A stretch of 48,042 nucleotides of DNA from Nocardia otitidiscaviarum NBRC 14405. Lineage in GTDB: Bacteria; Actinomycetota; Actinomycetes; Mycobacteriales; Mycobacteriaceae. Location: positions 1-48,042 of the forward strand of contig NZ_BAGD01000274.1 of assembly GCF_000308635.1 (NCBI RefSeq), given 5' to 3'. A program made the position numbers and the translations under genes. Numbering within the stretch: the first letter of the stretch is position 1; each line of letters opens with the position of its first letter. The notes below the pieces were generated by a model, which was not told where the DNA came from, searched no databases, and saw only the letters and a list, made by a program, of their open reading frames with translations. Of the stretch, positions 41,099 through 48,042 are shown one piece after another.

Positions 41099-41893
41099 AT
41101 GAAGCGAACCGATGTCCTGGCCTGTGAGGTATGCGGACGTCTGCCGCATCCGCACCGCACCCGCTTGGCGCTGGCCAAGCTGGCCGCGGTGTTCCCGGTG
41201 GAGCTGGCGTTGCACGCCCTCGTCGTTCACTACCATCTGCCTTATCTCGCAACGGTTCTGGTGCTGACCGTCACCACCACCATCCTGGTCATCTGGGTGG
41301 TCGAGCCCTCGGCCATGCGCATGCTCGGCTCCTGGCTGCACGGCCCGGAGCTGCGGCATCGCGACCATGTGCGCCGCGCCGACTATCTGTGGCGGATCCG
41401 CGTCCGCATCGACGACTCCCCCGGCCGCCTCGAATCGCTGGCCAAACATCTGGCCAACCGCCGCGCCAACATCCTCACCGTGCACGTGCACCATCTGGAG
41501 AACGGCGTCCTGGACGAGTTGGTGGTGTCCACTCCCGCCGATGTCACCACCCACGCCCTGGAGACGGCCGTGATGCGCGCGGGCGGCACGGTGGTCGGCA
41601 TCTGGCCCGCACCGGCTCTCGCACTCGTCGACGGCCAGACCAAGGCGCTCACCCTGGCCACCCGGCTCGCCGCCGATCCCGACGAACTCCCGCTGGTGAT
41701 CGCCGAACTGCTCGGCGCGCAGTACGTCACCGGCACATCCGTACCCCGCACCCCCGGCGTCACCCTGACGATCGACGCGCACCCGGAGCTGCCCATGACC
41801 TTCGTCCGCGCCGGTGAGCCGTTCACCCCGGCGGAGATCGCCCGTGCCCACCGCCTCACCGACCTCGCACTGCTGGTCACCCACCAGCGCTGA
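41099..41893 (+). CDS. Membrane-anchored ACT-domain protein
   Basis: A 264-residue protein. Residues 1-25 hold a Cys pair (CEVCGRLPHPH); residues about 30-75 hold two hydrophobic helices (LAAVFPVELALHALVV and LATVLVLTVTTTILVIWVV). From about residue 100 an ACT domain follows (WRIRVRIDDSPGRLESLAKHLANRRANILTVHVHHLENGVLDELVV in parts, then THALETAVMRAGGTVVGIWPA). ACT domains bind amino acids, so this may be a membrane sensor. ATG 41099 is chosen; GTG 41090 is an alternative. No partner enzyme is next to it. Confidence 0.75.
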   Translation: MKRTDVLACEVCGRLPHPHRTRLALAKLAAVFPVELALHALVVHYHLPYLATVLVLTVTTTILVIWVVEPSAMRMLGSWLHGPELRHRDHVRRADYLWRIRVRIDDSPGRLESLAKHLANRRANILTVHVHHLENGVLDELVVSTPADVTTHALETAVMRAGGTVVGIWPAPALALVDGQTKALTLATRLAADPDELPLVIAELLGAQYVTGTSVPRTPGVTLTIDAHPELPMTFVRAGEPFTPAEIARAHRLTDLALLVTHQR

Positions 41894-41905
41894 TACACCC
41901 ACCCA

Positions 41906-41935
41906 TTGACTGATACTGCGCGTAACACTTAACGT
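41906..41935 (+). promoter_or_regulatory. Promoter of the AurF-like gene
   Basis: TTGACT at 41906-41911, 18-bp spacer, TAACGT at 41930-41935, 43 bp before the GTG at 41979. It fits a housekeeping sigma promoter. Confidence 0.55.
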
Positions 41936-41978
41936 GGGGGTGTGGTGCCGCAGGCACCCGTCGGAAAGGAGGACAACG

Positions 41979-42989
41979 GTGTCCACAATCACCGATGCGC
42001 AGTCGGATCCGGTGGCGGATCAGGCCGCCGAGTACGCGCGCACACTCTTGCTGCTGTCGGAGGGGTCGGTGGACCGGCACTTCGATCCGTTCCACGATAT
42101 CGATTGGGACAACCCCGATTTCGATCCCGACACCGGTCCCGAGCGCTGGACGCTGCCCGCGATCGGCGATCTGCTCGGCGCGCACCCCTGGTATCGGGCG
42201 CTGCCGCTGGAGCGGCGCATCGCCATCGGCAAATACCGTCAGGCCAATGTCGCCAAGGTTGGGTTGCAGTTCGAATCGCTGCTGATCAGCGGCATGGTGC
42301 AGCACACCTTCTCGCTGCCCAACGGCTCCCCGGAATTCCGGTACTGCTCCCACGAGATGATCGAGGAGCACAATCACACCCTCATGTTCCAGGAGATGGT
42401 GAACCGCATCGGCATCGACGTCCCCGGCATGGGGCCGCTGGTGCGGCAGGTGCGCCATATCGTGGTGCCGATGGCGGTGTTCTTCCCGAACCTGTTCTTC
42501 ATGGCGGTGCTGGCCGGTGAGGAACCGATCGACCACATCCAGAAGCAGGTGCTGCGGTCCGGGCAGGAGGTGCACCCGATCATGCGCGGCGTCATGGCCA
42601 TTCACGTGGCCGAGGAGGCGCGCCACATCTCCTTCGCCCACGAGTTCCTGGAACACCATGTGCCGGAAGCCAATCCGGTGAACAGGTTCGTCTTGTCGCT
42701 GGCCATGCCGATCGTCATGCGGATCGCCGGGCGGGCGATCGTCACACCGCCGCGCGCCTTCTTCGACGAGTTCGACATTCCCGACCGCGTACGCAAGGAG
42801 CTGTTCTACGGATCGCCGGAGGCCAAGCAGACCTTCGCCGACTACTTCGTGGACGTGCGGGCGCTGGCCAAGCGCATCGGACTGATGAACCCGGTGGCCA
42901 AGCGGGTGTGGAAACTCCTCGATATCGACGGCCCCACCAGCCGCTACCGCTCCGAACCGCTGCGCGCGGGCGTGAGCAAGGTCGCCTGA
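41979..42989 (+). CDS. AurF-like diiron oxygenase
   Basis: A 336-residue non-heme diiron oxygenase of the AurF (p-aminobenzoate N-oxygenase) group. Iron ligands: Glu in VGLQFESLLISGM, EMIEEHNHTLMF (E-x2-H), Glu in FMAVLAGEEPIDH and HVAEEARHISFAHEFLEHH (E-E-x-R-H). GTG 41979 follows AAAGGAGG. AurF oxidises an aryl amine, while relatives act on other substrates, so the substrate here is open. Its stop is 1 bp from the end of the convergent beta-helix gene. Neighbouring lipid genes hint at a fatty-acyl role, which is inference. Confidence 0.87.
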   Translation: MSTITDAQSDPVADQAAEYARTLLLLSEGSVDRHFDPFHDIDWDNPDFDPDTGPERWTLPAIGDLLGAHPWYRALPLERRIAIGKYRQANVAKVGLQFESLLISGMVQHTFSLPNGSPEFRYCSHEMIEEHNHTLMFQEMVNRIGIDVPGMGPLVRQVRHIVVPMAVFFPNLFFMAVLAGEEPIDHIQKQVLRSGQEVHPIMRGVMAIHVAEEARHISFAHEFLEHHVPEANPVNRFVLSLAMPIVMRIAGRAIVTPPRAFFDEFDIPDRVRKELFYGSPEAKQTFADYFVDVRALAKRIGLMNPVAKRVWKLLDIDGPTSRYRSEPLRAGVSKVA

Positions 42990-42990
42990 C

Positions 42991-44622
42991 TCACCGGCAT
43001 GTCGCCGCGAAGGCGGACAGTTCGACCCTGGGATGGTCGGCGGCGAGGCAGCTCACCGCCGCACCGTCCAGGGTGCCGGTGCCGAATTCCATGGCGACAC
43101 TGCCGATCACACCCGTATTGCGGGAGTCGATGAGCTTACCCCGTACCCCGGAGACCGAGGTGCGGTCGATGCTCCCGCGCACCACGTCGGTATCGCCGAC
43201 ATTGACGATCGCCAGCCCATTGGCCGCCGTACCGGTGATCGTCGTGTCCCGGATGTCGAAGGTGAGCTGCGCCGTCGCGGGTTCCGGGCCGGTGGGCGTA
43301 TAGCTGATGAGCCCGATGCCGTCGGCGCTGCAATCGCCGAAGCGCGAGTCGGCGACCTCGAGGTGGGTGCTGCCGGTGCGGCCGAAATTGGTCGTCACCA
43401 GGCAGCTGCCGAGGTTGGCCGGAATCACCGGATTGAGCACCGCCGCCGGGAAGGTGGAGTGGAAGGCGCTGACATTGTTCAGGGACAGCGACTGCCGCGC
43501 CCCCTCGGTGCTGAGGTTGTAGCTCTCGATGATGTCGCCGCGCACATGCTCGAAGGTGCTGTTGCTGACCGTCACCCGGCTCTGCGGGGTGCCGTTGGTG
43601 GTGACGTACTCCAGACCGTTGGCGGAGAAATTGCCGTGGCCGTCCCGAAACTCGTTGCGGTCCACCGTGACCTCCATGACGGCTCGGTCCATGGGGTTGA
43701 TGAACAGCCCTTCGCTGTCGGCCAGGTGATTGAGCGGCGACGACAGCGGGGCGATGCCGATCTGCTGGTTGCCCACCAGTTCGGCGGTCAGGCGCGCGGT
43801 GTCACCGGCCTGGAGCCCGAGGGCGAGGACCGACAGTTTGGCAAGTCCGAGGTTGATATCCCGGATCGCGTTGTCGCGCAACCGGGCGTCGACCACGCTG
43901 GTGCCGTGCGCGCGGATATCGATGCCGTCGCCGCAGGCGGTGTCGTGCACGATATTTCCTTCGATCCGGATGGTGCCGGTTGCCGCGGAGAAGTCGGCCA
44001 TGATGGCCGCCCAGCCGTTGTTGAGGACGATGAACTCCGGCAGCGGATCCGCCGCCAGTCCCACCGCGATGCCGGGCGGCAGGGTGAACGGCCCGATCAT
44101 GAAGCCGTCGGCGCATCGCCGGTTGGTTCCGGTGACCCGATTGCCGCTGATCACGGCGTCCACGGCATCGTGTCCGTAGATGCCGCCGCGTTGTGCGCCG
44201 TCGATGACCAGATTGCGGACCTGGACTCCCGGGGCCAGCCGCACCGCGTCGCCGTCGTTGTCACCGGTGGTATTGGTGAGCCGTGGCAGTTCGGCCCCGT
44301 CGGGCGCACCGATGACCTCCGCTCCCCCGCCCACGAGCCGCTGCCCGGGTTTGAGCGCGATGCCGCCGTCCAGGGCCGCGGCCGCGGGCTGGATCACGAT
44401 GGTGTCGCCCGCGCGGGAGGCCGCTTCGGCCCGGGCCAGGCTCTCGAAGGGCGCGCCCACCTCCCCCGACCCGCCGGGCGCGGCTCCTGCGCGCACATAC
44501 CAGGTCATCGAATCCGGTTGCGCCTGAGCGATTCCCGTCGCAGCTGCGACACACGCGAGCAGGGCGACCAGCGGAGCCGCCATGCGGGCGGTGCTGCGGC
44601 GGGTGCGTTCGTTGCTGATCAT
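42991..44622 (-). CDS. Secreted right-handed beta-helix protein
   Basis: A 543-residue exported protein. ATG 44622 begins a polar head and signal peptide (MAAPLVALLACVAAATGIAQAQ). Repeats typical of parallel beta-helix proteins run to the end: VRNLVIDGAQRGGIYGHDAVDAVISGNRVTGT, IRIEGNIVHDTACGDGIDIRA, VTVDRNEFRDGHGNFSANGLEYV, VTVSNSTFEHVRGDIIESYN, FDIRDTTITGTAANGLAIVN. Such folds occur in pectate-lyase-like enzymes and adhesins; no catalytic set is recognised. Four Cys near the end may form disulfides. It is divergent from another beta-helix gene. Confidence 0.85.
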   Translation of the reverse strand: MISNERTRRSTARMAAPLVALLACVAAATGIAQAQPDSMTWYVRAGAAPGGSGEVGAPFESLARAEAASRAGDTIVIQPAAAALDGGIALKPGQRLVGGGAEVIGAPDGAELPRLTNTTGDNDGDAVRLAPGVQVRNLVIDGAQRGGIYGHDAVDAVISGNRVTGTNRRCADGFMIGPFTLPPGIAVGLAADPLPEFIVLNNGWAAIMADFSAATGTIRIEGNIVHDTACGDGIDIRAHGTSVVDARLRDNAIRDINLGLAKLSVLALGLQAGDTARLTAELVGNQQIGIAPLSSPLNHLADSEGLFINPMDRAVMEVTVDRNEFRDGHGNFSANGLEYVTTNGTPQSRVTVSNSTFEHVRGDIIESYNLSTEGARQSLSLNNVSAFHSTFPAAVLNPVIPANLGSCLVTTNFGRTGSTHLEVADSRFGDCSADGIGLISYTPTGPEPATAQLTFDIRDTTITGTAANGLAIVNVGDTDVVRGSIDRTSVSGVRGKLIDSRNTGVIGSVAMEFGTGTLDGAAVSCLAADHPRVELSAFAATCR

Positions 44623-44808
44623 GACACTCCGGATTCGGCACAGGAATTGTCCATACCCTGCCAGTTCGGTTCGAAAACCGTCCATCCGGCAATATGCCAG
44701 GATTTCTCCGCCGCCGTTGTGCACTCGACAGTAATCCGATCGTTCTACCTCGCCGCCCGAACGCCTTCTGCTACACCGGAGGGCACCGATGCGAGAGTGG
44801 TTGTGCGT

Positions 44809-45885
44809 ATGAAGATCTCCACAATATCCAGCGTCCTCAGCGGAATTCTCCTCGCCCTGTGCACCGCCTCGCCGTACGCCGCGGCCGACTCCGGTTCAGC
44901 GGGCCCGGCCGTATTCACCGTATCCACCACGGCGGACGCACCGGCGGCGAATCCCTTCGACGGGCAGTGCCGCACGGACGCAGGGGAATGCACACTGCGG
45001 GCCGCCGTCCAGGCCGCGAATGTGCGGCCGGGCAGCACCATTCACATTCCCGAGGGCCGCTATGTGCTGACCGTGCCGCCGAATCCGTGGAATGTCAACG
45101 GCCCGTTCATCGATCCGACCACCGGCGATCTCGATATCACCGCCGACACCACCCTGGTCGGCGCGGGCCGCGACCGCACCGTCATCGATGCCGCGCACAT
45201 CGACCGGGTCATGCTCACCACCGCCACCGTGTCGATCAGCGATCTGACCGTCACCGGGGGCAGCGCCGCCCAGCACGAGATACCGTTCTTCGAAACCGGC
45301 GGCGGCGGTATCGCCAACTCCGGCAGGCTGCGCCTGGACCGGGTGCTCGTCACCGGCAATGCCGCCGACTACGGCGGCGGCATCTTCAATATCCCGGTGG
45401 CCGATATGCGGATGACCGACAGCATGATCACCGGCAATGCCGCGGGCGAGGCGGGCGGCGTCCGCTGCGACAACACCTGCGTCTTCACCCGCTCGGCCAT
45501 TACCGACAATCATGTCGTCAATCCACATCGCAGCTGGTATCGCATCGGCGGATTCGCCGGGCGCGGCGGCGGTCTCGATATTCGCGGGGTCGGTGAGGTG
45601 GTACTCATCGACACTGCGGTGACCGGTAATACCGCGTCCGACGGAGGCGGGGGGATCAATATCGCCCCCGCCTATCTCGACACGCTGCCCTATCAATTCA
45701 CCGATACGGTGAATCCCGGAATGGGCAGGCTCATCCTGCGCGGTTCGACCATCGCGTACAACACCGCGGGTATGGGCGAGCAGAACTGCAAGAAGGTCTT
45801 CGCCGTCATCATCTCCACGGGTGCCAATCGCAGCAATGACGACTCCTGCGATCTCACCGCGGCGGGCGACGAGGTCCATCCCTGA
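44809..45885 (+). CDS. Secreted CSLREA-domain beta-helix protein
   Basis: A 358-residue exported protein. The signal peptide is MKISTISSVLSGILLALCTASPYAAA. The CSLREA domain follows: FTVSTTADAPAANPFDGQCRTDAGECTLRAAVQAAN with two Cys. Beta-helix repeats then run on (ISDLTVTGGSAAQ, GGGIANSGRLRLDRVLVTGNAADYGGGIFN, MTDSMITGNAAGEAGGV, DTAVTGNTASDGGGGINIAP, LRGSTIAYNTAG). The choice asparagine ladder VTGN is typical. Start ATG 44809; GTG 44803 is in frame. Function unknown, probably surface or secreted. Confidence 0.88.
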   Translation: MKISTISSVLSGILLALCTASPYAAADSGSAGPAVFTVSTTADAPAANPFDGQCRTDAGECTLRAAVQAANVRPGSTIHIPEGRYVLTVPPNPWNVNGPFIDPTTGDLDITADTTLVGAGRDRTVIDAAHIDRVMLTTATVSISDLTVTGGSAAQHEIPFFETGGGGIANSGRLRLDRVLVTGNAADYGGGIFNIPVADMRMTDSMITGNAAGEAGGVRCDNTCVFTRSAITDNHVVNPHRSWYRIGGFAGRGGGLDIRGVGEVVLIDTAVTGNTASDGGGGINIAPAYLDTLPYQFTDTVNPGMGRLILRGSTIAYNTAGMGEQNCKKVFAVIISTGANRSNDDSCDLTAAGDEVHP

Positions 45886-45906
45886 CGAGAACGGAGGGAA
45901 TCCGCC

Positions 45907-46008
45907 ATGGGTTCGTTCAATGTCGGCGACTGGATGACCGCGCTGGGCCAGGGTTTCACCTGGATCGTGTCCATCCTCGTCTCGGGGGCTACGGCGGGAT
46001 CATCGTGA
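45907..46008 (+). CDS. 33-residue hydrophobic peptide
   Basis: ATG 45907 has GGAGGG at 45892-45898, 8 bases upstream, among the best ribosome sites in the window. The product begins MGSFNVGDWMTALGQGFTWI and continues VSILVSGATAGSS: no signal peptide, a central hydrophobic or amphipathic helix of about 20 residues, serines at both ends and no charge except Asp8. It lies 21 bp after the CSLREA gene, probably in the same transcript, and overlaps the 3' end of the convergent desaturase by 9 bp. No family recognised; it recalls PorA/PorH-like or PSM-like peptides in size and character only. Confidence 0.5.
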   Translation: MGSFNVGDWMTALGQGFTWIVSILVSGATAGSS

Positions 46009-46983
46009 CGAGCGGACCGGATCGGCGGGTGGCGCGCTCCGTGCCTGCTCCCGCGCCAGCGCCCGATCGCGCTGCTCCTCGAATCGGGGGATCTTGACGG
46101 TCTCCAGGTCCTCCAGAAATGCCGCCAACCGCTCCCGCGCCTGTTCACCGCGCGCTCCGAAGTCGTTGCGGTCGAAGATGTTCCACTGCCGCACCACGGG
46201 CATGAGCACCTCTTCCAGATGCTGGCGCAGATCGTAGACGCCGTGTTTGGCCATGAGGACGCCGTTGCGGCGGAAGTTGGGCATGCCCGCGCCCGGCATG
46301 CGGAAGTTCTCGACAATGGTGTCGATGGCCTGCATGGCCTGATCCGGCACCAGATCCAGGGCCGCGCCGCACATGGTGCGGTAGAAGATCATGTGTAGGT
46401 TCTCGTCGGCCGCGATGCGCTGCAGCATGCGGTCTGCGACGGGGTCGTCGCACACCCGCGCGGTATTGCGGTGGCTCACCCGGGTGGCGAGTTCCTGAAA
46501 GCTGACGTAGGCCACCGAGTGCAGGAACCCCAGGCCGTCGTCGAGGGCGGCGGCCGGGGCGCCGAATCCGTGGGTCATATGCGTCATGCGGTCGTGCTCC
46601 AGCGCCACCGGATCGACGCCGCGGGTCACCACCAGATAATCGCGCAGGACGACGCTGTGCCGCTGTTCCTCCGCGGTCCAGCGCCCCACCCAGGTCCCCC
46701 AGGCCCCGTCCTGCGAGAAGTTCTCGGCGATCTCGCGGTGGTAGGACGGCAGATTGTCCTCGGTCAGCAGATTGGTGACCAGCGCCGCCTTGGCCACGTC
46801 GCTGAGCCGGGATTGCCCCGGCTCCCAGTCCACGCCGTCCAGCATCGCGAAGTTGCGGCCCTCGTCCCAGGGCACGTAATCATGCGGATGCCAGTCCTTG
46901 GCCATCTTCAGATGCCGGTTCACGCACTCCCCGGCCACGGGTTCCAACTCGGTCAAGATCTCTCGCTGCGTCAATGCGCGCAC
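46000..46983 (-). CDS. Acyl-ACP desaturase, second DesA paralogue
   Basis: A 327-residue diiron desaturase, about two-thirds identical by eye to the one at 37150 in its N-terminal half. Ligands: Glu75 (LLTEDNLPSYH), Glu106 and His109 (WTAEEQRH), Glu164 (FQELATRVSHRN), Glu194 and His197 (AADENLHMIFY). The loop GFGAPAAALDDGLGFLHSV is longer than in the paralogue. GTG 46983 follows GAGGAG; the frame is open further upstream without a better start. It is divergent from a TetR gene, with a palindrome in between, so TetR control is likely. Confidence 0.92.
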   Translation of the reverse strand: MRALTQREILTELEPVAGECVNRHLKMAKDWHPHDYVPWDEGRNFAMLDGVDWEPGQSRLSDVAKAALVTNLLTEDNLPSYHREIAENFSQDGAWGTWVGRWTAEEQRHSVVLRDYLVVTRGVDPVALEHDRMTHMTHGFGAPAAALDDGLGFLHSVAYVSFQELATRVSHRNTARVCDDPVADRMLQRIAADENLHMIFYRTMCGAALDLVPDQAMQAIDTIVENFRMPGAGMPNFRRNGVLMAKHGVYDLRQHLEEVLMPVVRQWNIFDRNDFGARGEQARERLAAFLEDLETVKIPRFEEQRDRALAREQARSAPPADPVRSSR

Positions 46984-47066
46984 ACCGCACTCCTCGAACC
47001 GGTTCGGGGCCGCGTCGATTCGCGGCCTGAATCGCCCACACCACCAGGACGGCCGAGGCGCCGGTA

Positions 47067-47080
47067 GGGACGAACGTCCC
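47067..47080. promoter_or_regulatory. Palindromic operator between desaturase and TetR gene
   Basis: GGGACGAACGTCCC, 6-bp arms around AA, 84 bp from the desaturase start and 50-111 bp from the TetR start depending on the start chosen. It is a likely TetR site. Confidence 0.55.
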
Positions 47081-47129
47081 GTCCAAGATCGGCTAATGTC
47101 ATCACCGCCCCGACGGCTATGCTCGAGGC

Positions 47130-47783
47130 ATCGACACACCACGAAAACAGCCACGCCAGCGCCGGTCTCGGGAGACGGTGGCGGTGGTGCTGGAGGCCGC
47201 CGCGCAGGTGTTCTCCCGGGAGGGGCTGGCGGCGACCACCAATCGCATCGCCGACCGGGCCGGGGTGTCGATCGGCACGGTGTACCAATACTTTCCGAAC
47301 AAACACGCCATCCTGCGCGCGCTGGCGCACGCGCACGTCGAGGAGGCCGGACGCCGCCTGGGTGCGGTGTTCCGGCGGCTGCGCGCCGAGCGGCCGCCGT
47401 TCCCCGAGACCCTGTACGCCATTCTGGACGCGGTGGCCGACCTGCACCGCGATCGCCCGGCGCTGCACGGCCTGCTGCACCGGCTCGCGCCGCGGCTGCC
47501 GGAGGAGGTGACGGCGCTGCGCGCGTTCGAGGACCATCTGGTCGATGAGGTCGCCTACCACCTGGAACGGTGCGGGCGCGGTGGCGAGGATGTCGAACTG
47601 GCGGCCCGGACGCTGGTGCACGCGGTCGACGCGCAGCTGCACCGGGTGCTCACCCGGCACGCGATCGACACCGATCAACTGGTGCGTTTCGCCGAACTGT
47701 TGGTACCCGATCCGGTGACGGCCGCGAGCACGGAGCGCAGCGCGCCCGCGAGTTCGGTCAGGCCGGGTTCCTCGATCGGATAG
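47130..47783 (+). CDS. TetR-family regulator with no standard start codon
   Basis: TetR protein whose HTH reads RQRRSRETVAVVLEAAAQVF, SREGLAATTNRIADRAGVSI, GTVYQYFPNKHAILRALA. The conserved head (DTPRKQPRQRRSRETV) lies before the first GTG in frame (47178). Between the in-frame TAA at 47094 and 47178 there is no ATG, GTG or TTG; ATC at 47130 would give a normal-length protein of 217 residues. GTG 47178 would cut helix 1. It may have a rare start, or a small indel near the 5' end. It is divergent from the desaturase. Its 3' 109 bp overlap the convergent hydrolase. Confidence 0.75.
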   Translation: MDTPRKQPRQRRSRETVAVVLEAAAQVFSREGLAATTNRIADRAGVSIGTVYQYFPNKHAILRALAHAHVEEAGRRLGAVFRRLRAERPPFPETLYAILDAVADLHRDRPALHGLLHRLAPRLPEEVTALRAFEDHLVDEVAYHLERCGRGGEDVELAARTLVHAVDAQLHRVLTRHAIDTDQLVRFAELLVPDPVTAASTERSAPASSVRPGSSIG

Positions 47784-48042
47784 TGGCCGCAGCCGGTGAG
47801 CAGCACCGCCTCGGTGGGCGCGGCGATCCGGCGGAGGAAGCGCAGGCTCGGTTCCGGCGGCGTCCACCGGTCGGCGGCCGGGTGCACGAGGGTGACCGGC
47901 GCGGCCGTATAGCGTTCCGGCGGGGTGTGCGCGAAAGTCAGGAAGCTGGCGAGGAATCCGAGCGGGATGTGGACGCCGCCGCCCCGCGGATCGGTGGCGC
48001 ACAGCCGCGACAGTTCCGGATTCAGACTCATCGCCCGCATAT
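47675..48042 (-). CDS. Alpha/beta hydrolase, C-terminal part (window edge)
   Basis: The last about 122 residues of an alpha/beta hydrolase whose 5' part lies beyond the window. Visible are TLVHPAADRWTPPEPSLRFLRRI (probable acid segment with Asp) and VLLTGCGHYPIEEPGLTELAGAL with the likely catalytic His. The frame is open to the edge; a Met near 48040 is probably internal. Its end overlaps the TetR gene by 109 bp on the opposite strand. Confidence 0.7.
   Translation of the reverse strand, partial: MRAMSLNPELSRLCATDPRGGGVHIPLGFLASFLTFAHTPPERYTAAPVTLVHPAADRWTPPEPSLRFLRRIAAPTEAVLLTGCGHYPIEEPGLTELAGALRSVLAAVTGSGTNSSAKRTS

Noticed and set aside
43033..44808. A very long plus-strand frame upstream of the CSLREA gene
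   Set aside because: It is antisense to the beta-helix gene. The CSLREA protein starts at 44809 with its signal peptide.
47119..47121. ATG as start of the TetR gene
   Set aside because: It is in the +1 frame relative to the TetR reading frame and gives no HTH sequence.

Overview
The window is GC-rich, gene-dense actinobacterial DNA with many GTG starts and many 1-11 bp gene overlaps. The gene content points to a mycolic-acid-producing member of Mycobacteriales, most likely Nocardia or a close relative. The evidence is a CYP125-like steroid P450, an NmtR/CtpJ metal pair close to that of Mycobacterium tuberculosis, an antigen-85-like secreted acyltransferase, two DesA-type acyl-ACP desaturases, a secretory lipase, FadB2 and Xre/DUF397 pairs. 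No insertion sequence, phage gene or CRISPR array was seen. The genus is inferred from gene content and was not tested by alignment.

Layout. 1-3856 (minus): a reduced complex I operon nuoA, a degenerate NuoB/NuoD-like fusion with a His-rich linker, nuoH, nuoJ, nuoK and nuoL (cut by the window edge). 4154-10472: small DUF6480 membrane protein, Cys-nucleophile alpha/beta hydrolase, N-terminally short ADP-ribosylglycohydrolase, fadB2, a divergent second NAD-dependent DNA ligase and an NmrA-type protein. 10716-12868: PAS-GGDEF cyclase overlapping a SAM methyltransferase by 4 bp. 12903-16652: CYP125-like P450, then ctpJ divergent from nmtR around a perfect palindrome. 16742-18907: SRPBCC protein and an ECF42 sigma factor with its DGPF/YCII partner. 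19029-22461: D-malate/tartrate module (2-hydroxycarboxylate carrier, dmlA, divergent LysR regulator). 22448-24460: two small unknown proteins, an Xre/DUF397 pair and a coding-like remnant.

24827-30160: GT87 mannosyltransferase, an unknown 369-aa protein, a DUF3533 membrane protein divergent from a hydrolase, and a PhnA-type zinc ribbon. 30161-31610: an MMPL transporter pseudogene with several lesions. 31636-33461: small membrane protein, cold-shock-domain protein, small reading frames, and hsp20 under a CIRCE-like operator. 33605-35232: MpaB-family oxygenase divergent from a TetR regulator over a 20-bp direct repeat. tRNA-Pro(GGG) lies at 35538-35611 between two perfect hairpins.

35777-48042: KGG stress protein, then an envelope-lipid region. 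It holds a lipase / acyl-ACP desaturase / antigen-85-like operon divergent from a PucR-type regulator, an ACT-domain membrane protein, an AurF-like diiron oxygenase, two divergent secreted beta-helix proteins, a 33-codon peptide gene with a strong ribosome site, a second acyl-ACP desaturase, a TetR regulator lacking a normal start codon, and a hydrolase running off the end.

The best candidates for under-described biology are the PAS-GGDEF/methyltransferase pair, the NuoB/NuoD-like fusion, the hsp20 operator with its possible CTG-started partner, and the beta-helix/33-aa peptide/desaturase cluster.
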